Of a stretch of 64,000 nucleotides of DNA, positions 47,358 to 57,351 are shown one piece after another; position 1 is the stretch's first letter; every line of letters begins with the position of its first letter. A program made the translations under genes and the position numbers. The notes beneath the pieces were generated by a model that had not been told where the DNA came from, searched no databases, and saw only the letters and a program-made list of their open reading frames with translations. This DNA is from Hyphomicrobiales bacterium (lineage in GTDB: Bacteria > Pseudomonadota > Alphaproteobacteria > Rhizobiales > Rhizobiaceae): assembly GCA_900466945.1 (NCBI GenBank), contig UBNV01000003.1, positions 372,001 to 436,000 of the forward strand, given 5' to 3'.

Positions 47358-48524
47358 ATGACCGAGTTGTCGCGTGACCTGGTGGTTGAGGCGTTGAAGG
47401 GGATCCGTGGTCCGGATCTGGATGGAAACATCATCGATCTGGGCATGGTCTCGGATGTCTTCATCTCGGATGCCAAAGTCTACTTTTCGATCAATGTACC
47501 GGCGGAGCGCGCCCAGGAACTGGAACCGCTGCGCCAGGCGGCCGAGCGCACGGTCAAGGCGCTCCCTGGGGTCAAGGGGGCCGTGGTCAGCCTGACTGCC
47601 GAGCGCAAGCAGGGATCTGCCCCGCCACCGCCGCGCCCTCAAGCGGCCGCACCCGCCCATGGCCACGGCCATGCCCATGCCCACAATCACGGACCGGCAC
47701 CAAGTGGTCCGCAACGTACGAAGGCCGGCGTACCTGGCATCGATGCCATCATCGCGGTCGCTTCCGGCAAGGGCGGCGTCGGCAAGTCCACGACCGCAGT
47801 CAACCTCGCTCTGGCACTCAAGGCCAATGGCCTGCGTGTCGGCATTCTCGATGCCGACGTCTATGGTCCGTCCATGCCGCGCCTTCTCGGCATTTCGGGC
47901 AAGCCGCAGCAGATCGAGAACCGCATCATCGTGCCCATGGAGAATTACGGCATCAAGGTCATGTCGATGGGCTTCCTCGTCGACGAAGGCACAGCCATGA
48001 TCTGGCGTGGCCCGATGGTCCAGTCGGCGCTCATGCAGATGCTGCGCGAAGTCGCCTGGGGCGACCTCGACGTGCTCGTCGTGGACATGCCTCCTGGCAC
48101 CGGGGATGCCCAGCTGACCATGGCCCAGCAGGTGCCGCTGTCCGGTGCCGTCATCGTTTCCACGCCGCAGGATCTTGCCCTGATCGACGCCCGCAAGGGG
48201 CTCAACATGTTTAACAAGGTCGAAGTGCCCGTGCTCGGCATCGTCGAAAACATGAGCTACTTCATCGCTCCGGACACGGGCAACCGCTACGACATCTTCG
48301 GTCATGGCGGTGCGAAGACCGAAGCCGAGACCATCGGGGTGCCCTTCCTCGGCGAGGTTCCGCTCACCATCTCCATCCGCGAAACGTCGGATGCCGGAAC
48401 GCCCGTTGTCGTCAGCGAGCCCGACGGTCCGCAGGCGAAGATCTACCGCGACATCGCCACGAAGGTCTGGGAGCAGGTGAAGGCCCGTTCCGGACGCGTC
48501 GCCCCCTCGATCGTCTTCGAATGA
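47358..48524 (+). CDS. mrp: Mrp/ApbC-type iron-sulfur carrier ATPase
   Basis: 388 residues. N-terminal DUF59/MIP18-like domain (1-80), a His-rich linker (residues 101-111, alternating H with G/A/N), and a P-loop ATPase with GKGGVGKST (137-145) and VVDMPPGTGD. Where E. coli Mrp and Salmonella ApbC carry the CxxC that holds the cluster, this one reads APDTG (304-308). The start ATG follows GGAAAG. Family role is Fe-S cluster delivery in the cytoplasm; the cysteine loss makes the mechanism unclear. Confidence 0.93.
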   Translation: MTELSRDLVVEALKGIRGPDLDGNIIDLGMVSDVFISDAKVYFSINVPAERAQELEPLRQAAERTVKALPGVKGAVVSLTAERKQGSAPPPPRPQAAAPAHGHGHAHAHNHGPAPSGPQRTKAGVPGIDAIIAVASGKGGVGKSTTAVNLALALKANGLRVGILDADVYGPSMPRLLGISGKPQQIENRIIVPMENYGIKVMSMGFLVDEGTAMIWRGPMVQSALMQMLREVAWGDLDVLVVDMPPGTGDAQLTMAQQVPLSGAVIVSTPQDLALIDARKGLNMFNKVEVPVLGIVENMSYFIAPDTGNRYDIFGHGGAKTEAETIGVPFLGEVPLTISIRETSDAGTPVVVSEPDGPQAKIYRDIATKVWEQVKARSGRVAPSIVFE

Positions 48525-48677
48525 CCTCAGCCAGATAGACCGTCGTGCTGCAGTCCGGCCGGCCCAGCCGTGCGCAAGCAGCATTGCTGTGCTGCAGCAA
48601 TTGCTTTGGCTTTTATTTCGGGTCTATGCTTGTGTCCGCGCTCCAACCGCGCGGCGTGCCATGAAGGTGACCAGTCC

Positions 48678-49655
48678 TTGATCAGGGCCTATCGAAGAGA
48701 CGGAAGTGTCGAAGTCATCGGCAACGAGCCGACAGCAGGCGATTTTCCCGAAGACATCATCTGGATCGATCTGATCAAGCCGACCCTCGAGGAGGAGCAC
48801 CTTGTCGAGGCTCGCATCGGGATTCCGCTGCCGACCCCGGAAGAGTTGAAGGATATCGAACCCTCCAGCCGCCTCTACGTCGAACACGAAGCGATCTATA
48901 TGACCGGTTCACTGCTTTACCGGACGGACTCCACCTATCCTTTGCTGACCGATATCGCGTTTATCCTCTATCGCGGACGGCTGATCACGATCCGCTACGC
49001 CGAGCCAAAATCCTTCGCGCTATTCAGTGCCAGTCTGCTGCGCCTGAATGGCCAGTGCGACACCGGAGCGAAGCTGCTCGGCCACCTGCTCGAGACGATC
49101 GTGGACCGCACCGCCGAGATCTTGGAAACGCTTGCTGCCCGCCTCGATGCTCTGTCGATCACCATCTTTGTCAACCGCAAGGCCGCCAAGCGCCGGCCGC
49201 CGCGCTTCCTCGAAGACAAGCTCCTCGATATCGCCAGCCACCACCAGCTGGTCAGTAAGTTGCGCGACAGCCTCGTGTCGCTGTCGCGCCTCGTCATTTT
49301 CCTCCAGGCGCAGCCGATTGTCCGGCGCGAGGAAGAGGCCGCCGAACTTTGTACCATCGTCGCGCGCGACATTCAGTCGCTCGGCGAACATGCAGCCTTC
49401 GTCGGCACCAACATCACCTTCATGCTCGACGCTTCGCTCGGCCTGATCAATGTCGAGCAAAATGCGATCATCAAGATTTTCTCGATTGCCTCGGTGGTCT
49501 TCCTGCCGCCCACCTTGGTCGCATCGATCTATGGCATGAACTTTCAATTCATGCCTGAGCTCGGATGGAACCTCGGATATCCGCTGGCGCTTTTCGCCAT
49601 GCTTTTGTCCGCCATTATCCCCTTCCTGTTTTTCCGTTGGAAAGGCTGGCTCTGA
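48678..49655 (+). CDS. corA: CorA-family divalent-metal (Mg2+) transporter
   Basis: 325 residues from a TTG start with AAGGTGA 7 bases upstream; the frame is open to 48570 but that section is not CorA-like. Large N-terminal cytoplasmic domain, then two C-terminal helices with the gate motif YGMNF (SIYGMNFQFMPEL) near residue 285. Forms a pentameric inner-membrane channel. kup follows after 15 bases, same direction, likely same operon. Confidence 0.92.
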   Translation: MIRAYRRDGSVEVIGNEPTAGDFPEDIIWIDLIKPTLEEEHLVEARIGIPLPTPEELKDIEPSSRLYVEHEAIYMTGSLLYRTDSTYPLLTDIAFILYRGRLITIRYAEPKSFALFSASLLRLNGQCDTGAKLLGHLLETIVDRTAEILETLAARLDALSITIFVNRKAAKRRPPRFLEDKLLDIASHHQLVSKLRDSLVSLSRLVIFLQAQPIVRREEEAAELCTIVARDIQSLGEHAAFVGTNITFMLDASLGLINVEQNAIIKIFSIASVVFLPPTLVASIYGMNFQFMPELGWNLGYPLALFAMLLSAIIPFLFFRWKGWL

Positions 49656-49670
49656 AGAGCCTGTAATCCC

Positions 49671-51572
49671 ATGCAACAGATCGATCACCAGCCCGAGGCT
49701 GGACCGAAGGATGCACGCAGTCTTCTTCTCCTCGCGCTAGGTTCCGTCGGCGTCGTCTATGGCGACATCGGCACCAGCCCGCTCTATGCCTTCCGCGAGG
49801 CCCTGAAGCCCATCGGTGTCGACGGCATCACCCGCGTCGAGGTCATCGGCGTGATCTCGCTGATGATCTGGTCGCTCACCATCATCGTCACGCTGAAATA
49901 CGTCCTCTTCCTACTGCGCGCCGATAATGACGGCGAGGGCGGTACGCTGTCCCTGCTGGCGCTCCTGTCGAAAACAGCCAACGGTCATGGACCGATCCTG
50001 ATGGTTCTGGGGCTGATCGGGGCGGCCCTTTTCCTCGGCGATTCCATGATAACGCCGGCGCTGTCGGTTCTGTCTGCCGTCGAGGGTCTGAAGCTGGTCG
50101 CCCCCGAACTCTCGGATTTTGTCGTCCCGATATCGCTGGCGATCCTGATCGGCCTCTTTGCCGTCCAGTCACGAGGCACGGGCGCCATGGCGCGCTTCTT
50201 CGGCCCGATCACCGCGCTGTGGTTCATCGTCATGGCGGCCGGCGGCATCATCCACATCTTCGATGACCTCGGCATCTTCGCCGCCTTCAATCCCTGGTAT
50301 GCGGCGAGCTTCATGGTGCGGGAAGGCTTCCTCGGCATCGTCGTGCTCGGCGCCGTCTTCCTGACGGTGACGGGTGCGGAAGCTCTCTACGCCGACCTCG
50401 GCCATTTCGGCCGCAAGCCGATCCAGCTTGCGTGGTTCGCGCTGATCTTCCCGGCACTCGTCCTCAACTATCTGGGGCAGGGAGCTCTGGTGCTCAGCAA
50501 TCCCGAGGCGATGTCGGATCCCTTTTTCCTGATGTTCCCATCCTGGGCCTTGCTACCGATCGTCATTCTGGCGACCTTCGCGACGATCATTGCCAGCCAG
50601 GCGGTCATCACCGGCGCCTTCTCGCTGGTCCGCCAGGCGATCCATCTCGGTTTCCTGCCGCGCATGCAGATCCTCTTCACCTCGGAAACGCAGACCGGCC
50701 AGATCTATCTGCCCTCGGTAAACACGCTTCTCCTGGTCGGCGTGCTCGCGCTCGTCCTGCTCTTCGAAAGCTCGGAAGCGCTTGCCACCGCTTATGGAAT
50801 CTCCGTCACCGGGGCCATGGTGGTGACCACGATCATGGCCTTCGAATTCGTCCGAAAGAAGTGGAACTGGAGCCTGCCGCTCGCCGCCGCCATGCTCATT
50901 CCGCTGCTGGTCCTGGAACTCGTCTTCCTCGGCGCCAATCTCTTGAAGATCCATGACGGCGGTTATGTGCCGGTTCTCTTTGCAGCCGCCTTCACCATCG
51001 TCATGTGGACCTGGCGTCGCGGCACGGCGATCATCTTTCAGAAGACCCGCCGCGACGACATTCCGCTCGAGGACTTCGTCCGCATGATCGAGAAGAAGGG
51101 CGAGCATGGCCCGGCCTGCGTGTCCGGCACCGCGATTTTCCTCACCAGCGATCCCACACGGGCGCCGGCAGCGCTGATGCACAATCTGAAGCACAACCAC
51201 GTCATCCACGAACGCAACATCATCTTGACCATCCGCACGCTTGGCCGGCCGCGCGTCGCCGAAGAGGATCGCTTCGAGGTCGGGGAAATCTCCGAACGCT
51301 TCTCGCGCGTCGAGATCCGGTTCGGCTTCATGGAAACGCAGAACGTCTCGAAGACGCTGGCGAGCCTGCGCCGCGGCGGCCTGAAGTTCGACATTATGTC
51401 GACCTCCTTCTACTTGGGGCGGCGCAAGCTGGTCGTAGGCGCCGGGATGGGCATGCCGCATTGGCAGGATCGCCTCTACATCGCGCTCGCCGAAGCTGCG
51501 GCCGATCCGTCGGATTACTTCCGCCTGCCGGCGAACCGCGTCATCGAACTGGGCTCGCACGTCGTCATCTGA
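49671..51572 (+). CDS. kup: Kup-family potassium uptake protein
   Basis: 633 residues, usual length. About 12 helices in residues 15-440 with signature [18 protein letters not shown] and [18 protein letters not shown]; a C-terminal cytoplasmic domain (about 470-633) begins near [13 protein letters not shown]. Takes up K+ with protons, useful at low pH. It follows corA and ends at a terminator. Confidence 0.95.
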   Translation: MQQIDHQPEAGPKDARSLLLLALGSVGVVYGDIGTSPLYAFREALKPIGVDGITRVEVIGVISLMIWSLTIIVTLKYVLFLLRADNDGEGGTLSLLALLSKTANGHGPILMVLGLIGAALFLGDSMITPALSVLSAVEGLKLVAPELSDFVVPISLAILIGLFAVQSRGTGAMARFFGPITALWFIVMAAGGIIHIFDDLGIFAAFNPWYAASFMVREGFLGIVVLGAVFLTVTGAEALYADLGHFGRKPIQLAWFALIFPALVLNYLGQGALVLSNPEAMSDPFFLMFPSWALLPIVILATFATIIASQAVITGAFSLVRQAIHLGFLPRMQILFTSETQTGQIYLPSVNTLLLVGVLALVLLFESSEALATAYGISVTGAMVVTTIMAFEFVRKKWNWSLPLAAAMLIPLLVLELVFLGANLLKIHDGGYVPVLFAAAFTIVMWTWRRGTAIIFQKTRRDDIPLEDFVRMIEKKGEHGPACVSGTAIFLTSDPTRAPAALMHNLKHNHVIHERNIILTIRTLGRPRVAEEDRFEVGEISERFSRVEIRFGFMETQNVSKTLASLRRGGLKFDIMSTSFYLGRRKLVVGAGMGMPHWQDRLYIALAEAAADPSDYFRLPANRVIELGSHVVI

Positions 51573-51600
51573 CGGCGATCGAACGTCAACGACAGCAACG

Positions 51601-51629
51601 AGGCCGCCGGCGCAACCGGCGGTCTTTTC
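51601..51629 (+). terminator. Terminator of the corA-kup unit
   Basis: Ten-bp stem AGGCCGCCGG / CCGGCGGTCT (one G-U pair), CGCAA loop, followed by TTTCG and further T's. It starts 28 bases after the kup stop. Confidence 0.8.
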
Positions 51630-51762
51630 GTTTCTGCCCGACACTCGCAAAGCTGTGATCCGTTGTTAACCAAGCATCAAGGTTAACAGGAGATATTTCT
51701 CTAATGTAATCCTGTGGGGACCGGCACGCCGGACCCGTGTCGGTATGAGTTGGAGTGTGGCC

Positions 51763-52938
51763 TTGCGTCCCAAGTTTCGTCCTTCGAAGAAGGTCCTCTC
51801 CCGATTGGAGAACTGGACCTCTCCCCTGGTTTTCGGCCTTGCCTCCTGGCTGATTTTCCCTACCGTCGCCGCCCAGGCCGATCTGGCAGGCCTTCTCGCC
51901 GGTATCGATCGCGGCGCCAGCAACTGGCGAATGGTGATGACGACAACGCCGGCGGGGTCGATCCACGAAGCCAATCTCGCATTTTCCGAAGGAGAGGCCT
52001 CCGAGGCCCTGTCCGGTGGCGCAGGCCTCATCCTGCCTGATGGCCGCCGCATCGCCTTCGATGGCGGCAAGGCGGATCCTGATTCAATCCCGGACGAGAT
52101 GCGCGTCACGCGCGACCAGAAGAAGAGCCGGGTGGTCGCCGTCGAACAGATGTTGCCGCCGCGCGCTTTCTCCGCCGGATCGATCCTGCAGCGCTCGAGC
52201 TCCCTCATGGAGCCGGCACTGAAGACGCCGTCGATCTTTGCCCGTGAAGGCGACAAGACGAAGCCTGTCGAGCTTGCGAGTTTCTATTTCAAGCGTGAGA
52301 AGCCTGCGGTCGATCCTTCGATGCCGTCGATGATCGCGGATCTCGTCACCAACACGGTTCCGGATGTGCTGGCTACGGCCTATGCGCCGCCGGCACCTGA
52401 TTACGCCTCTGTGTCCCCCTTCGACAGTATCCTGACGGACCAGCAGCCGGATCAGGGCCGCTTCATTCCCGAGATCGGGCCGCAGGATCACGCCTGGGCC
52501 GCCACCCCGCTGCCGGCCGACGTCTTCTCCGACAAAGAGCAGAAGTGCCTGGCAGAGGGCATCTATTTCGAAGCACGCGGAGAATCGGTGAAAGGCCAGG
52601 CGGCCGTCGCCCAGGTCATCCTGAACCGGGTGCGCAACCCGCATTATCCGGACAGCATCTGCGGCGTCGTCTACCAGAACGAGGACTGGCGCAATCGCTG
52701 CCAGTTTTCTTTCGCATGTGATCGTATTCCCGACATCATCGCCTCGCCGCGTCACTGGAAAATCGCCAAGGAAATCGCGATGGCGGTCACCGCCGGCAAG
52801 ATCTGGTTCAAGGACGTCGGCTCGGCCACCCATTACCACGCCACCTATGTCCGTCCGGCCTGGGGCCCGACAATGAAACGGGTGGAAAAGATCGGCAAGC
52901 ACATCTTCTACCGAACCTATGGCGGCGGCTGGAGCTGA
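51763..52938 (+). CDS. SleB/CwlJ-type cell wall hydrolase, exported
   Basis: 391 residues from a TTG with GGAG 7 bases upstream; an ATG at 51745 would add six residues. N-terminal signal/anchor (about 20-40, FGLASWLIFPTVAAQA), a variable middle (45-255), and a C-terminal Hydrolase_2 domain with CLAEGIYFEARGE, AVAQVILNRV, and CGVVYQN...CQFSFACD. Non-sporulating alphaproteobacteria use such enzymes in wall remodelling; not a germination enzyme here. Expressed alone. Confidence 0.9.
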   Translation: MRPKFRPSKKVLSRLENWTSPLVFGLASWLIFPTVAAQADLAGLLAGIDRGASNWRMVMTTTPAGSIHEANLAFSEGEASEALSGGAGLILPDGRRIAFDGGKADPDSIPDEMRVTRDQKKSRVVAVEQMLPPRAFSAGSILQRSSSLMEPALKTPSIFAREGDKTKPVELASFYFKREKPAVDPSMPSMIADLVTNTVPDVLATAYAPPAPDYASVSPFDSILTDQQPDQGRFIPEIGPQDHAWAATPLPADVFSDKEQKCLAEGIYFEARGESVKGQAAVAQVILNRVRNPHYPDSICGVVYQNEDWRNRCQFSFACDRIPDIIASPRHWKIAKEIAMAVTAGKIWFKDVGSATHYHATYVRPAWGPTMKRVEKIGKHIFYRTYGGGWS

Positions 52939-53174
52939 GCGTTTCAGCCGGCATGCTGAAGGTCTGATCGACAAGCCGCCACCGAGTCGCGCTCTCACGC
53001 GATCTGGGAGGCCTTGGCGCGAGTCTTTGGCGCCCGGCGAGCGGGGGATTCTTGTGCTTGCTCGCAACCAAGTGAACCGAATTGTCCCACGTCATGTGGC
53101 ATAAAACGCCGCATTGTACTTAAGGCTTTGAATTTTATCGGTTAATTTGTCGTGCAACTTGCCCTCTCTATGCC

Positions 53175-53203
53175 TTGACTATGCGGGGCCTCAAAATTAT
53201 GGT
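53175..53203 (+). promoter_or_regulatory. Putative promoter of the F0 ATP synthase operon
   Basis: TTGACT, 17-base spacer, TATGGT, about 100 bases upstream of atpI. The surrounding 365-base gap after the wall hydrolase shows no reading frame or other site I can support. Confidence 0.45.
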
Positions 53204-53303
53204 GCGGCCGACTTCAAAGCGGGCCACAAGGGTTTGTATCCGGCCGTTTCTGCATTCCTTTCGGGCATAAACGGCCCATCGAAGACGGAGCGGGCGAACG
53301 ACC

Positions 53304-53666
53304 ATGACGGACAAGCGAGAAGAAGGTCTGGACGAACGTCGTCGACGACTGTCCGCGGAACTCGCTGAGCGAGGCATTGCGGACAAGACCGAGGAACGTG
53401 ACGAGAAGCGCGCCGAAGAAACCCGAAAGGGTTACGGAATGGCGATGAAGATCTCGAGCGAATTCATCTCGGCCGTCATCGTCGGTGCAATCCTCGGCTA
53501 TCTTTTCGACCACTTTGTGGGCACGGGACCTTGGGGCATGATCGTCATGTTGCTGTTGGGCTTCTGTGCCGGCGTATTGAACGTCATGCGGACAGTAGGA
53601 ATGGTGGCATCGCCCCATCCGGCCGATCGCAAGATGGATCTGAAAAACAAGAGCGAAGATCGCTAG
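53304..53666 (+). CDS. atpI: ATP synthase protein I
   Basis: 120 residues: charged N-terminal half (many Arg, Glu, Lys) and two helices (GAILGYLFDHFVGTGPWGM and VMLLLGFCAGVLNVM). AtpI helps assembly of the c-ring or Mg supply to the synthase. First gene of atpI-B-E-F'-F. Followed by atpB after 57 bases. Confidence 0.93.
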   Translation: MTDKREEGLDERRRRLSAELAERGIADKTEERDEKRAEETRKGYGMAMKISSEFISAVIVGAILGYLFDHFVGTGPWGMIVMLLLGFCAGVLNVMRTVGMVASPHPADRKMDLKNKSEDR

Positions 53667-53723
53667 TCGATCCTCGCAGTATGAAAGTGCCCGCCTCCGG
53701 CGGCAAAAGCGAAAGAGCAGAAC

Positions 53724-54476
53724 GTGGCGAACGATCCTACTCATCAGTTCCTGGTTCAGAAGATTGTGCCGATTGAAATCGGCGGGATCGATTTCTCGTT
53801 CACCAATGCTTCGCTGTTCATGGTCGCAACGGTCGCAGTAGCTGCTGGCTTCCTCTATTTCTCCACGGCCAATCGCGGCTTGATCCCGACGCGCATGCAG
53901 TCGGTCGCCGAGATGTCCTATGAATTCATCGCCTCCATGCTGCGCGAAGGTGCAGGCAGTCACGGCATGAAGTTCTTCCCCATGGTCTTCTCGCTGTTCA
54001 TGTTCATCCTGACGGCTAACCTGCTCGGGATGATGCCGTACTTCTTCACCGTCACCAGCCAGATCATCGTGACCTTTGCGCTTGCGCTGTTCGTCATCGG
54101 CACAGTGGTCGTCTACGGTTTCTACAAGCACGGCTTCCACTTCCTGCAGATCTTCGTGCCGAGCGGTGTTCCGGGCGCGCTTTTGCCGCTGGTCGTGATG
54201 ATCGAAATCATCTCGTTCCTGTCGCGTCCGATCTCGCTCTCCGTGCGTCTCTTCGCCAACATGCTGGCCGGACACATCACGCTCAAGGTTTTCGCAGGCT
54301 TCGTCACCTCGCTCAGCGCGCTCGGCGCCCTCGGCATCGGTGGTGCGATCCTGCCCCTTCTCATGACCGTCGCCCTGACGGGTCTCGAGTTCCTCGTCGC
54401 CTTCCTCCAGGCTTACGTTTTTGCGGTGCTGACTTGCATGTACCTCAACGACGCAATACACCCCGGCGGGCACTAA
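53724..54476 (+). CDS. atpB: ATP synthase F0 subunit a
   Basis: 250 residues from a GTG start. About five or six helices; the essential arginine lies in [14 protein letters not shown], and [20 protein letters not shown] is the last helix. Forms the proton half-channels with the c-ring. atpE follows 68 bases later. Confidence 0.97.
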   Translation: MANDPTHQFLVQKIVPIEIGGIDFSFTNASLFMVATVAVAAGFLYFSTANRGLIPTRMQSVAEMSYEFIASMLREGAGSHGMKFFPMVFSLFMFILTANLLGMMPYFFTVTSQIIVTFALALFVIGTVVVYGFYKHGFHFLQIFVPSGVPGALLPLVVMIEIISFLSRPISLSVRLFANMLAGHITLKVFAGFVTSLSALGALGIGGAILPLLMTVALTGLEFLVAFLQAYVFAVLTCMYLNDAIHPGGH

Positions 54477-54544
54477 GGATCACCGACATCGGCGCGTTTG
54501 CGCCAGTCAAAAGCCGCAACAACCCATCTCGAAGGAGTTTATTC

Positions 54545-54772
54545 ATGGAAGCGGAAGCAGCAAAGTACATCGGCGCAGGTCTGGCTTGCTTTGGCATGGC
54601 CGGCACGGCTCTTGGCCTCGGCAACATCTTCGGCAACTACCTGGCGGGCGCTCTGCGCAACCCGTCTGCCGCCGACAGCCAGTTCGGCCGCCTGGTATTC
54701 GGCTTCGCCGTTACGGAAGCTCTGGGCATCTTCTCGCTGCTCATCGCTCTCCTTCTCCTGTTCGCCGTCTGA
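54545..54772 (+). CDS. atpE: ATP synthase F0 subunit c
   Basis: 75 residues, two helices with the polar loop [13 protein letters not shown] and the proton-carrying glutamate in [11 protein letters not shown]. The ATG at 54545 follows AAGGAG. Makes the rotating c-ring. A stem-loop lies between this gene and atpF'. Confidence 0.97.
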   Translation: MEAEAAKYIGAGLACFGMAGTALGLGNIFGNYLAGALRNPSAADSQFGRLVFGFAVTEALGIFSLLIALLLLFAV

Positions 54773-54789
54773 TAACGGCTGGAGTTTGG

Positions 54790-54821
54790 GATCACGGCGT
54801 GCCGACAAGGCAGCCGTGATC
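54790..54821 (+). other. Intercistronic stem-loop between atpE and atpF'
   Basis: Perfect 9-bp stem GATCACGGC / GCCGTGATC with a 14-base loop; no T-run follows. It may shield the atpE message or adjust subunit ratio. Confidence 0.55.
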
Positions 54822-54853
54822 TCGCGCATTTGAGCATACACCTGGAGGTGAGC

Positions 54854-55444
54854 ATGTTTGTGACCCCCGCCTTTGCCCAGGAAACCCCGGCAGAAGGCCA
54901 GCTTCACACAGAGACCGGCGTGGCCCACGACGAGGCTCATGGCGGCGGCGTGTTCCCGCCGTTCGATTTCTCGACCTATCCGTCGCAGCTTCTGTGGCTG
55001 GTGATCACGTTCGGCGTGTTCTACATGCTCATGCAGAAGGTCATCGTACCACGCGTCGGCGGCATTCTCGAAAACCGTCACGACCGCATTGCCCAGGATC
55101 TCGACGAGGCTGCTCGTCTGAAGTCCGAAGCCGATGCTGCCATTGAAACATATGAGCGCGAGCTGACCGCGGCCAAGGCGAAAGCCGGCCAGATCGCTTC
55201 TGCCGCTCGTGATGCATCCAAGGCAAAGGCAGACGCCGAGCGCGCTGCCATCGAAGCAGAACTCTCTGCCAAGATCGCTGCAGCCGAAAGCCGCATCGCC
55301 GACATCAAGGCCCGTGCATTTGCTGAAGTCGACACGATCGCCATCGACACTGTCGGCACGATCGTCGAGCAACTGATCGGTACAAAATCGACCGCAGCTG
55401 ACATCAAGGCTGCTGTCTCCGGCATCGCCAAGCAGGGAGCCTGA
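54854..55444 (+). CDS. atpF': ATP synthase F0 subunit b' (AtpF')
   Basis: 196 residues; the start has an exceptionally strong ribosome site (GGAGGTGAGC then ATG). One membrane helix ([20 protein letters not shown], about 45-65) followed by a long coiled-coil rich in Ala, Lys and Glu that forms half of the stator. The b/b' split is typical of alphaproteobacteria. Followed by atpF after 5 bases. Confidence 0.93.
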   Translation: MFVTPAFAQETPAEGQLHTETGVAHDEAHGGGVFPPFDFSTYPSQLLWLVITFGVFYMLMQKVIVPRVGGILENRHDRIAQDLDEAARLKSEADAAIETYERELTAAKAKAGQIASAARDASKAKADAERAAIEAELSAKIAAAESRIADIKARAFAEVDTIAIDTVGTIVEQLIGTKSTAADIKAAVSGIAKQGA

Positions 55445-55449
55445 GCACC

Positions 55450-55929
55450 ATGGACGCAACATTCTGGGCATTCATTGGTCTCATCCTGTTCCTCGTTCTC
55501 GTAGCCTACCTTAAGGTTCCGGGCATGATGGCCAAGGCCCTCGACGAGCGTGCGGACAAGATCCGTGACGAGCTCGCCGAAGCCAAGCGCCTGCGTGAAG
55601 AAGCCCAGCATCTGCTGGCCGAATATCAGCGCAAGCGCAAGGAAGCCGAAGCCGAAGCCGCCTCGATCGTCGCTGCCGCCGAGCGCGAGGCAGCAGCCCT
55701 CACGGCTGAAGCCAAGCAGAAGACCGAGGAGTTCGTTGCCCGCCGCAACGCGCTCTCTGAGCAGAAGATCAAGCAGGCCGAGACCGAAGCCGTGAACGCC
55801 GTCCGCGCCGCCGCTGTCGACCTGGCAATCGCTGCCGCTGAAAAGGTTTTGGCCAAGAAGTCCGACGAGGCCGTGCAGCAGACGTTGTTCAAGGCCTCTC
55901 TCGGTGAGGTAAAGTCGCGCTTGAACTGA
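55450..55929 (+). CDS. atpF: ATP synthase F0 subunit b
   Basis: 159 residues: N-terminal helix (WAFIGLILFLVLVAYLKVPGM) then an Ala/Glu/Lys-rich coiled coil and a C-terminal LFKASLGEVKSRLN. Pairs with b' as peripheral stalk. Last gene of the F0 operon; the F1 genes are not here. A strong terminator follows. Confidence 0.95.
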   Translation: MDATFWAFIGLILFLVLVAYLKVPGMMAKALDERADKIRDELAEAKRLREEAQHLLAEYQRKRKEAEAEAASIVAAAEREAAALTAEAKQKTEEFVARRNALSEQKIKQAETEAVNAVRAAAVDLAIAAAEKVLAKKSDEAVQQTLFKASLGEVKSRLN

Positions 55930-55966
55930 GTTCGGCCGACAAGCCTGCTGGGCCATCTTATTGATG

Positions 55967-56000
55967 ACGCCCCGATCGGTTCACCCGGTCGGGGCGTTTT
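55967..56000 (+). terminator. F0 operon terminator
   Basis: Stem ACGCCCCGA / TCGGGGCGT with a 13-base loop, followed by TTTT. Confidence 0.85.
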
Positions 56001-56017
56001 CCTTTGGAGGGACAGGC

Positions 56018-56503
56018 ATGAAGAAAATCACTCGTCTTTTATCAGTATCGGCATTTTCGGCTATAGTCCTGGTGTCAGCACATCGACCCTCTGCCGCCGA
56101 GGAAAAACTCACTTGGATCGGCTGGGTCGGGGAAGGCGCCGCATCGCTCGCCTACGGCTTGGCCGAGAGTGATTACGTGCTCCTGTCCCTCGCCTGCGAA
56201 AAACCCGGCGGTCCCGTGCTGGTGTATTTCCCCCATGAGCCCGAGGGTGCGAAGGACGGAGCCGCCTACCGGCTGACGCTGGAGACCGACACCCGCTCGA
56301 CTACAATTGAGACGACCGGTAAGCGGATGGAAATGGACGACCTCTTCATCCTGGAGGGCGAGTTGCTGAGCGGTGAGGAGCTGAAAGCACTGCTCCGCAG
56401 CACCGGAACCATGAAGATCAGTATCGGTAAGGATGTCACCGAACTGCCCCTCTCGGGTTCCGGCGAAGCGGCCCGCGAATTTCTAGCGGTCTGCGCACCC
56501 TGA
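56018..56503 (+). CDS. Exported protein of unknown function
   Basis: 161 residues, start at 56018 after a GGAGGG ribosome site. Signal peptide 1-27 (ending PSAA), then a beta-rich domain with repeats of acidic and Thr/Lys residues (ETDTRSTTIETTGKRMEMDD, MKISIGKDVTELPLSG). One Cys pair (LACEK, AVCAP) could form a disulfide. Short gap to the atp terminator but separate transcript. Not recognised. Confidence 0.65.
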   Translation: MKKITRLLSVSAFSAIVLVSAHRPSAAEEKLTWIGWVGEGAASLAYGLAESDYVLLSLACEKPGGPVLVYFPHEPEGAKDGAAYRLTLETDTRSTTIETTGKRMEMDDLFILEGELLSGEELKALLRSTGTMKISIGKDVTELPLSGSGEAAREFLAVCAP

Positions 56504-56533
56504 AGGCACCCGGTCAGAGTGAGGGCCTCCGGG

Positions 56534-57208
56534 TCATTCGCGCTCAAGTCCGCCCGGTTCCACCTTGAGCGGCCGAAAGCTCATTCTGTGCAGGGGGCAG
56601 GGGCCATGAGTCGCGATGGCGCTGCGATGGCGGTCTGTGCCATAGCCGGCATGAACTTCAAAGCCGTAGTCGGGATAGACGAGCCCGGCGCGAACCATCA
56701 TTCGATCCCGCATGACCTTGGCAATGATCGAGGCGGCTGCGATCGAGACCGAGCGCGCATCGCCCTTGACGACGGCCTCGCCGGAACAGGTGAGCCCCAT
56801 GGGAACATCGCGCCCGTCGGCCAATACGTGGCGGGCTTCCAGCCCCAGGCCGGCGATAGCCCGCCGCATGGCATCGAGACTGGCCTTGCGGATGTCGATG
56901 AGATCGATGCGTTTCGGCGAGGCCGAGGCTATGGAAACAGTGGCCTCCGAAAGGATCCGCTCGTAGAGCACTTCTCGCTGGGCGGCTGAAAGCTTCTTCG
57001 AATCGTTCAGACCCTCGGGAATGCGCTCCGGATCGAGGATGACGGCTGCGGCCACCACAGGCCCGGCCAGTGGCCCCCGACCAGCCTCGTCGGTACCGGC
57101 GACCGGCCACAGCGCACGCTTCCTGGCGCGGCTCTCCAGCGAAAAGTCAGGCACCAGTGGCAGGTCGGGAAAGAGGCCAGGAGAATCGGGTGGCGTGCGC
57201 ATTTTCAT
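56534..57208 (-). CDS. rnhB: Ribonuclease HII
   Basis: 224 residues. Motif [20 protein letters not shown], then [23 protein letters not shown] and the C-terminal [14 protein letters not shown]. Removes ribonucleotides from DNA-RNA hybrids. The ATG at 57208 is the first plausible start; a TTG at 57244 is possible. Its position after the radical SAM gene on the same strand suggests cotranscription (143-base gap). Confidence 0.95.
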   Translation of the reverse strand: MKMRTPPDSPGLFPDLPLVPDFSLESRARKRALWPVAGTDEAGRGPLAGPVVAAAVILDPERIPEGLNDSKKLSAAQREVLYERILSEATVSIASASPKRIDLIDIRKASLDAMRRAIAGLGLEARHVLADGRDVPMGLTCSGEAVVKGDARSVSIAAASIIAKVMRDRMMVRAGLVYPDYGFEVHAGYGTDRHRSAIATHGPCPLHRMSFRPLKVEPGGLERE

Positions 57209-57351
57209 GCGGCAGAAATCGCACGCGCACCCGACCTCCTGCAAGTCCCCGGTCCCGATCGCCGTTCATGGCGACAGGGGCGGCTTACCAGGGACAACAT
57301 CCGGTGCGAGGCGGCGGACAACAGCACCGGAATGAGAAAATCAAACCTAAG

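Noticed and set aside
46164-48584. An 806-codon open frame antisense to luxR and mrp
   Set aside because: It mirrors two genes with clear domain motifs; its own translation shows no family pattern.
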